NCBI GenBank assembly: GCA_950295325.1
Contig: OX485807.1
Span: 11,497,001 to 11,561,000 of the forward strand
DNA: 64,000 nt
Direction: 5' to 3'
DNA from: Polytrichum commune
Taxonomy: Eukaryota; Streptophyta; Polytrichopsida; Polytrichales; Polytrichaceae
Position 1 is the stretch's first letter. The number at the start of each line of letters is the position of its first letter. The notes beneath the pieces are model-generated. The model searched no databases. It was not told the DNA's origin and was given only the letters and a program-made list of their open reading frames with translations. The position numbers and the translations under genes are program-made. This document shows positions 58,328-64,000 of the stretch, one piece after another.

Positions 58328-60394
58328 TGTTTCTTTGTTTCTTGCTCAAACGAGTGATGAAGCAAATGAGGAATTTATCTTGCCCCAAGACTTAGTAATG
58401 AGCTAGAAAAAGAGGTTGAGGCTCACCTTCATCAATTTCGTCCTCCTATAGAGGTGGTGTTCCAATTTACATACTAGAGTGAGTGTAAAATTTGTACACC
58501 AATTTTGGAAACGTGTGTTTTCATGTTGTCCAATCTTATTGAAATAAATTAGAAGAGTGGACTTTGTAGTTGCTAAATGATGTTACAATTTCAGAATGCT
58601 TGAAAATGAAGTATCTATATGTTTTTACATGTATGACTGCACTATAGTAAATGCCCTAGAGCACTTTGGCCACACTCTCACTTGGTCCTATAGTCTACAC
58701 TAAATATTGTATTCAGTGCCATATGGTATTTTGTGTCACTGTGGTAAGTTTTCTAGTGATACTTCTTATGAATAACTCTACAAGTGTTGTCATCCCCAAA
58801 TTACTTTTAGTTCATCCAAATTCTTTTTTTTAATATTTTTTTTATCACACAAACAAAAACACAACTCTCCCCTTCTCACAAACACATACAAACACTCCCA
58901 AAGCCTCTACCAGTAGAACTATCCACAACCAATTCCACAAAATTCCCACCACTAAAGAGCTAGTACATTAGCGGTTCATTCACACCCATTCACACCCCCT
59001 AATAAGGATGGCACATGTATTCTAGCCGGTTTTGGAGTCTACAGCAAATATAACCAAAAATCATAGCATAAATACTCCCAGGCTACCCAAACATATTAAG
59101 AGCATAACTCAATGCAATCCTCTTCTGTTTAGAACATACAATGAACTTAGTCACAAAAAACCAATAAAATCTACATCTTCACAGATGATTTTAATATGTA
59201 CACAAAGGTTCCTAGTAAAATTCCGATTAGATAAACACAACAAGCAATACATGTCATTGCTGCAAGCACAAATGAATGCACCCCTCAAGACAACACCATA
59301 CCAACACATGCAAAACACATGCACAACTCATTGTTGCACATGTTTAGCTCGCTTACGTCTAAACATTACAAGTGTCATTGGTATAGCCAAAGAAGCCACC
59401 CCCCCCCCCCCTTTTGTTTTTAACACCAACCATTCCCTAAACTTTGTCCAAGAAAAGCACGACAAATACAACTTGCTCATAGATGCTCTTTGACAAAAAA
59501 AATTGAAAGCTTGTTATATTACAACTTGGGCTAGAGGAGCGATCCACACCCTAACTATGTAATACTTCACAAAACTCAAATTACCCAAACGCCTCATCAA
59601 ACTCTCATGAAAAAGATACACCAAATATCTATAAAATACCTAACCTACAAGAAAAGTAGAAAGAACCAACATCTTAACCAACCCTCAAAATAAAATTATA
59701 ATCACACAACATAAAGACCCCAATATATATATGACTACACTCACAAGTGAGCAAAACCCTCTTACTTACAAGTAGGATTTACATCACAAGAGAGAGCATC
59801 TGTGCATGGGTGGGTACTCTCTACTGACGAATGGGTTTTTATTCATGCAAGTGTCAAAAAACATTTGCGTTCATTTCTTTTTGTTTTTATTTATGCCCAT
59901 ATAGAAAGGCCCTCAGTGTGATCAACATATAATCAACAATGAACAACATTCCACTAAAACATAGTATTGGAGAGAGCTCTCTATTTCGACAGATAACAAG
60001 TATTCCATCTGACACGTGTCATTCCTACAATTGGGTGAGACCACTTGACATGGGATTGATAGAACGCCCTCCGGTATGCTCAAAGACCACAATATGTTCG
60101 TGTACTGTAGATTTCCAACTCAACATTGAGCATAGCGAGAAAGCTGTGAAGGTTCTTCGGTGCCCGATTGCTCACGGCGGATGTTTGGCCGAATCTTGAA
60201 GCAATTTCGATGGTGCTCATTGTCAGGCTGTAAGTACCTACTTACTTAGTCGGTAACTGAAACTTTCATCGAGGTTTGAGCAACTTGTGGGAAATTTCGG
60301 TGATATTGAGGTATACAAGGGTGTGTGTGGGAAGTGGGCATGGTTATTGAGAAAGCTGGAGCTTCGGGACTGGAGAAACTTGAGTGGATTGCGT
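58328..60394. other. Intergenic, AT/AC-rich
   Basis: A 153-codon open frame at 59032-59493 has skewed composition and no family signature. A motif CCATATGGTATTTTGTGTCA (58719) resembles sequences near 43428 and 50868. CACTA-like TTTTCTAGTG ends at about 58761. A run of 13 C lies at 59399-59411. Confidence 0.35.
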
Positions 60395-61060
60395 AGTGGG
60401 AGTCATATTTCACTTTTTTTGGACATTTGGAGGTAAATGGCCTGGGTCGCATTTGCATCAGAAGCTAATTTTGTGCTTGGCATTCGAACTCACCAGCTCT
60501 CTGATCGTAATGAGGTTTTCCTTACGGTGCCTCTCGTGTGGAATTCACGGCGTGGAGATTTCCTGATAGCTAGGCTATCTGGGTTCCTCAAATTCAAAAC
60601 ACGAGGAGCTTAAACCCTAAACCCTAATTAAGGATGCGCTCGAACAGAAGTTAGGCTTGTTGATGACGTCTGTTTGAGCTCCCGTGCTTGTCAAATTATC
60701 AGCTACATGGGAGTCGGAGTCATTCACTTTTTGTGCACATTTGGAGGTAACGGTTTTGGGGCACATTTGCACCAAAATGTAGCTCTGGGTTAAGAATCTC
60801 AAAAGCTATTTGTGGGTGATGTTCGACATTCGAGCTCATCAGCTCTCTGATGCGACTGAGGTTTTTCCGACGCTGCCTATTGTGGTCGAGTTAACTTTGT
60901 AAAGATTTTCTATTAGATAGGTGTTTAAGTTGCTCAAATGCAAAATAAGGATCTAAAACCCTAAACCCTAAATGTAGGAAGAGCTCAAATAGAATTCATG
61001 CTTGTTGATGACTTGTGTGTTTGCTCTTGTCTTTGTCAAATCATCAGCTTCAGGGTCCAT
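60395..61060 (+). repeat. Tandem duplication (~310-345 bp) with telo-boxes
   Basis: Two diverged copies, roughly 60395-60705 and 60707-61060. Shared blocks include ACATTTGGAGGTAA, CATTCGAACTC/CATTCGAGCTC, CAGCTCTCTGAT and GCTTGTTGATGAC. Each carries two plant telomere units: AAACCCTAAACCCTAA at 60612-60627 and again at 60956-60971. They lie 0.8-1.15 kb before the CNX3 start codon. Confidence 0.8.
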
Positions 61061-61763
61061 CTATTTTCTCATTTTAGCTTGTTTCGCGAAGCATTTGGTG
61101 AGAACCATAATATCTCTGGCAAGGTTCCGTCCTGGCGAAATTTGATGATTCAAAAAGAGAGAGAGAGAGCTTCGTTTTTATTCATATAATATCATGTCGC
61201 CAGCTACTCGTCACTGTTAAGGTTTCTCCATGAAGAGCTTCTCTAAGGATTAGTGAGCATTCCCTTCAATAGTAGAGGTCCTGATTATGTGTAGTGGTTT
61301 GGTATATTTACTGTATTGGACAAATGATCATGGCTGGCTTATTTCTACCATCAAGCTTAAATCGTCAATAGTGTATGCATATTCTTCATCAATATCTGGG
61401 ACAACGAGTAACGCAATTGCACAATCTGTGCTAATGGCCATGGTTATAGTCATCGTGAAGGGGCTTGGAGAGAAATGGAATTCTATCTCTTCTTTTAAGA
61501 GAGCGTGACCCATGTTTGACAGGAGATCTGGGATCAGGTTGTATATTTTAGGGTTAAGGTTTAAGGATTTTGTTGTCAGAGCTCACAGATGAGTGGATCT
61601 ATCTGGAGCAACTTGTTTGAAGGTGCAGACCTCAGCAAAGAGTCCGATTGCTTAAAAGGGTAAAATGATTGCATGCCTGTAATGGGGATTTGGATGTGTA
61701 TGCAGATGATTAATGAAGAGCTGCGGATGGAGGTGTAAGTGAATCCTCCAACGGCCCCCAAAG
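61061..61763 (+). other. 5' flank of CNX3
   Basis: No separate gene recognised. A reverse telo-box-like TTTAGGGTTAAGG occurs at about 61547. Probably holds promoter and leader of CNX3. Confidence 0.35.
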
Positions 61764-63165
61764 ATGCTCCTCAGAGGCAGACAAGGAGCTCTTTGGAAGC
61801 TTGTTTCCACTGCGCAGTCTTCCCTGACTGGGGGATGCCGGGCGGCATTTTCAAGGGAGAAGTGGAAATCCTCATTAGGGTCAGGGTTTGATGGTGGTGA
61901 TTTCAGTGATGAGGAGGACAATCGTCACTTTGACAAGGCTCAAAGAACAGGCTTTGGTTATGGTGAACCGGGAAGTGTAACCCTGAAAGGGGATGAGGAT
62001 GCCATCGTTGACGAGTTCAATAAGGTGCACTTCCACTAGTCATGGATTTTACATCTCTACATCATTTGAATATGAAATTGGCTTAAACGCTTTCAAAAGG
62101 ACAAGGTGTGCCCATATGCAAAACATTTTGGCCATGCAATGTTTGTTGGTGTGGTAATTCTTTGGGTGGAAGAAATGAGGGTTCCAAAATGGGAGACATA
62201 ATCCACCCATTCAACGAGGGTCCCTTGAATCTTCTTATTTAACCAGCTTGCCTTCCTTCGATGCTCCCTTTATGCCAATGATGCGTTTAATGAGCTTGCT
62301 GTTGCCAACTTGAAGAAGTGACCAGAGGTGTGTGCTCCAGATATATCTTGCTGCCTCGAGAGTTCTCCTTGCAATCACAATGTAAAATGAAACTGGATGG
62401 GATAGTGATCAACCTGAGCATGATAAGTGCTTCTTCCTCGGTTGGCAGGAACTGGAAGCTATATTTGGTGCTGTGCCTCCATCTCGATTTGAGGCAACTT
62501 CTGCCATGAAAGGCAAAGTCTCTTCTGACCCACAACTCAATTCTGCACTGTCAGCCCGACTGGAACCGGTGAGGAGCAACTTGACTACCACTGGTGCAGT
62601 GAGGGATTCTGACCACCAATTTGTGTCTCGATCAAAGGATATTGGCAGAGAAAATCAGCCACCTGCTATGGGTCTCTCACATGTTGACGTGACAGGGAAG
62701 GCTGCGATGGTAAATGTTTCCATGAAGAATGACACAAGGAGAGTGGCGGTTGCAAGCGGGCGAGTGCACCTTGGTGCACATGCATTCTCCCTTGTCACCG
62801 CCAACAGCATCTCCAAAGGTGATGTTCTCACGGTGGCGAAAATCGCAGGTATCATGGGCGCGAAACAGACGGGCGATCTTATACCCCTTTGTCATAACCT
62901 GTTGCTGAGTGGGGTTGATCTGAGCCTCAGTCTCAACGAGGGACTGCATGCCGTGGACATTGAAGCTAAAGTGACGACTGTTGGTCCTACGGGTGTGGAG
63001 ATGGAAGCTCTAACTGCTGTGTCTATTGCCAGCCTCACAGTTTACGACATGTGCAAGGCTGTGTCAAAAGACATCAAAATCTCTGACATTCAGCTGGAGT
63101 CCAAGACAGGAGGCAAGAGTGGTGACTGGTGCAGAGAAGAGAGATCAGCCACCTCTGATCCTTGA
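61764..63165 (+). CDS. CNX3: Cyclic pyranopterin monophosphate synthase (MoaC/CNX3)
   Basis: Two exons, 61764-62024 and 62449-63165, joined in phase 0 over a 424-bp intron, give 325 residues; Arabidopsis CNX3 is about 270. Exon 1 encodes an Arg- and Ser-rich, acid-poor leader (MLLRGRQGALWKLVSTAQSS) fitting mitochondrial import, then an acidic linker. Exon 2 carries the MoaC domain: LSHVDVTGKAAMVNVSMKND, VTANSISKGDVLTVAKIAGI with the first catalytic Lys region, MGAKQTGDLIPLCHNLLLSG, TTVGPTGVEMEALTAVSIAS and LTVYDMCKAVSKD with the Asp-Met-Cys-Lys active-site segment, ending in KTGGKSGDW. With CNX2 it converts GTP via 3',8-cyclo-dihydro-GTP to cyclic pyranopterin monophosphate, the first intermediate of molybdenum cofactor. 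The ATG at 61764 is the first in the frame. No defects; the family call is firm. Confidence 0.95.
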
Positions 63166-63236
63166 GCTTCTCTGGAGGTATGCTTTGGAAGCTCAATGAT
63201 GTTGCCTCAGCAACAGCATTTCATCAGTGTCGCTCA

Positions 63237-63830
63237 GGGTAGGAGACACAATAAGCTGGCCAGTGCTTCACTTGCTTCTCACAAACATAGGTCTACCTTG
63301 AAGTTTTTGTTAAAATCCTAGTCTCGTGCAAATCATTCAAATCCTTCCAGAGGTTGAGCTGATGTAACAAACCCATATCATGTACGAGTAACTCTCGTGT
63401 GTAGGGACGCCGTAGAAGTGCCAAGTCTTCATAGTCCCAGCTTTGCGGTTAGACCCAAGATATAGTGGCTCCTCAAGAGAAATGCAGTGACTGAGGGTTG
63501 GAGACACAATCAGTTGGCTTACTCTCCATCATTTCACTTGCTCCTCACAATCAGAGGTCTACCTTGGCATTGGTCCTGAAAAGCCTAGTCTCATGCAATC
63601 CATTCAAATCCTTCCAGAGGTTGAGTTGATGTAACTAACCTATTATGTCCGAAGTAACTCTCATGTGGGAAGACACTGTAAAAGTTACATACCAAGCAAT
63701 CCCGTGGCTTCATTGTTCCAGCTTTGCACTTAAACTGGAGGTATATTGCCTTTGAAGAGAACCAGTTTGGTTGCCAAAGTAGTGAATCAGTGTAGGAGAC
63801 ATAATCAGTTGGCTTAGGGTGAGTTTCCAT
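63237..63830 (+). repeat. Diverged tandem repeats downstream of CNX3
   Basis: A unit of ~260-300 bp is repeated: GGAGACACAATAAGCTGG at 63242, GGAGACACAATCAGTTGG at 63501 and GGAGACATAATCAGTTGG at about 63798 (partial). Copies share CAAATCCTTCCAGAGGTTGA (63338 and 63605) and GTAACTCTC(A/G)TGTG. In the first units these lie in what should be the 3' untranslated region of CNX3 or just beyond. No coding content. Confidence 0.85.
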
Positions 63831-64000
63831 GTAGGCTGCTAGCCACGAGATTCTAGATAATAGTGGGTTGGAGGTGTTCTCATGTACCTAAGCACAAGCC
63901 ACCAACCAACCACATTCTGGTGGCCTTGTGAATGTGAAGGGCCGTGGACATGGGCCGCTTGACTTCCATGTGCCCACTAATGCACTTTTTAACCTACAAG
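63831..64000. other. Right edge, nothing recognised
   Basis: No supported feature. Confidence 0.3.

Noticed and set aside
59032-59493. 153-codon frame as a protein gene
   Set aside because: Biased A/C-rich composition, no domain, no splice or promoter context, and it crosses a poly-C run.

Overview
The window is nuclear DNA of a land plant. It holds five well-supported host loci, all with plant-type spliced or intronless genes: a TIM44-like fragment, cytosolic ribosomal protein S7, a plasma-membrane syntaxin of the SYP1 group, an interferon-related developmental regulator (IFRD) protein, and the molybdenum-cofactor enzyme CNX3. A sixth candidate is a 118-residue coiled-coil protein. These sit far apart in AT-rich DNA, separated by at least six superfamilies of transposable element. 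The low gene density, the intronless SYP12-like syntaxin and the presence of Tc1/mariner, LINE and a bacterial-type DNA methyltransferase relative fit a bryophyte, lycophyte or fern better than a seed plant, but that placement is inference.

Layout. 1-1 kb: two exons of a Tim44 domain with no visible continuation. 2.1-2.7 kb: a 600-bp inverted-repeat element. 3.1-8.6 kb: a CACTA (En/Spm) transposon whose five-exon transposase reads through 1,129 codons without a break; its right terminal repeat is visible and its left end is not. One of its introns is exactly one period of a tandem duplication. 9.3-10.3 kb: the C-terminal half of a hAT transposase. 10.7-12.9 kb (minus): a Mutator-like DDE transposase with an in-frame stop. 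13.4-18.4 kb (plus): a multi-exon, damaged gene for a beta-class amino-methyltransferase-like protein, with its own TATA box and a roughly 1.5-kb minisatellite of 38-bp units in one intron. 19.4-20.1 kb: the SWIM zinc-finger end of a second Mutator-like transposase. 20.6-24.3 kb (minus): a long decayed multi-exon gene of unknown family with a cysteine-rich domain.

26.2-26.9 kb: Tc1/mariner remnant. 27.7-28.7 kb: RPS7 with the telo-box plus site II promoter typical of plant translation genes. 29-37 kb: repeat-rich AT DNA with a long foldback, a LINE tail and a second decayed hAT. 37.5-38.4 kb: the syntaxin, preceded by a repeated GC-richer module. 43.9-45.2 kb: a complete, internally deleted PIF/Harbinger element with matching 27-bp ends, TTA target duplication and a perfect 44-bp hairpin; at 45.8-46.1 kb lies a small relative sharing that layout. 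47.0-53.7 kb: IFRD, reconstructed as 14 coding exons (462 aa). 56.2-56.6 kb: a 405-bp miniature element. 58.0 kb: the small coiled-coil gene. 60.4-61.1 kb: a duplicated module with telomere-like boxes. 61.8-63.2 kb: CNX3 in two exons, followed by diverged tandem repeats.

The host genes have unrelated housekeeping roles (mitochondrial import, translation, vesicle fusion, transcription regulation, molybdopterin synthesis); nothing suggests they work together. The most unusual content is the methyltransferase-like locus with its neighbours, and the CACTA intron formed by tandem duplication.
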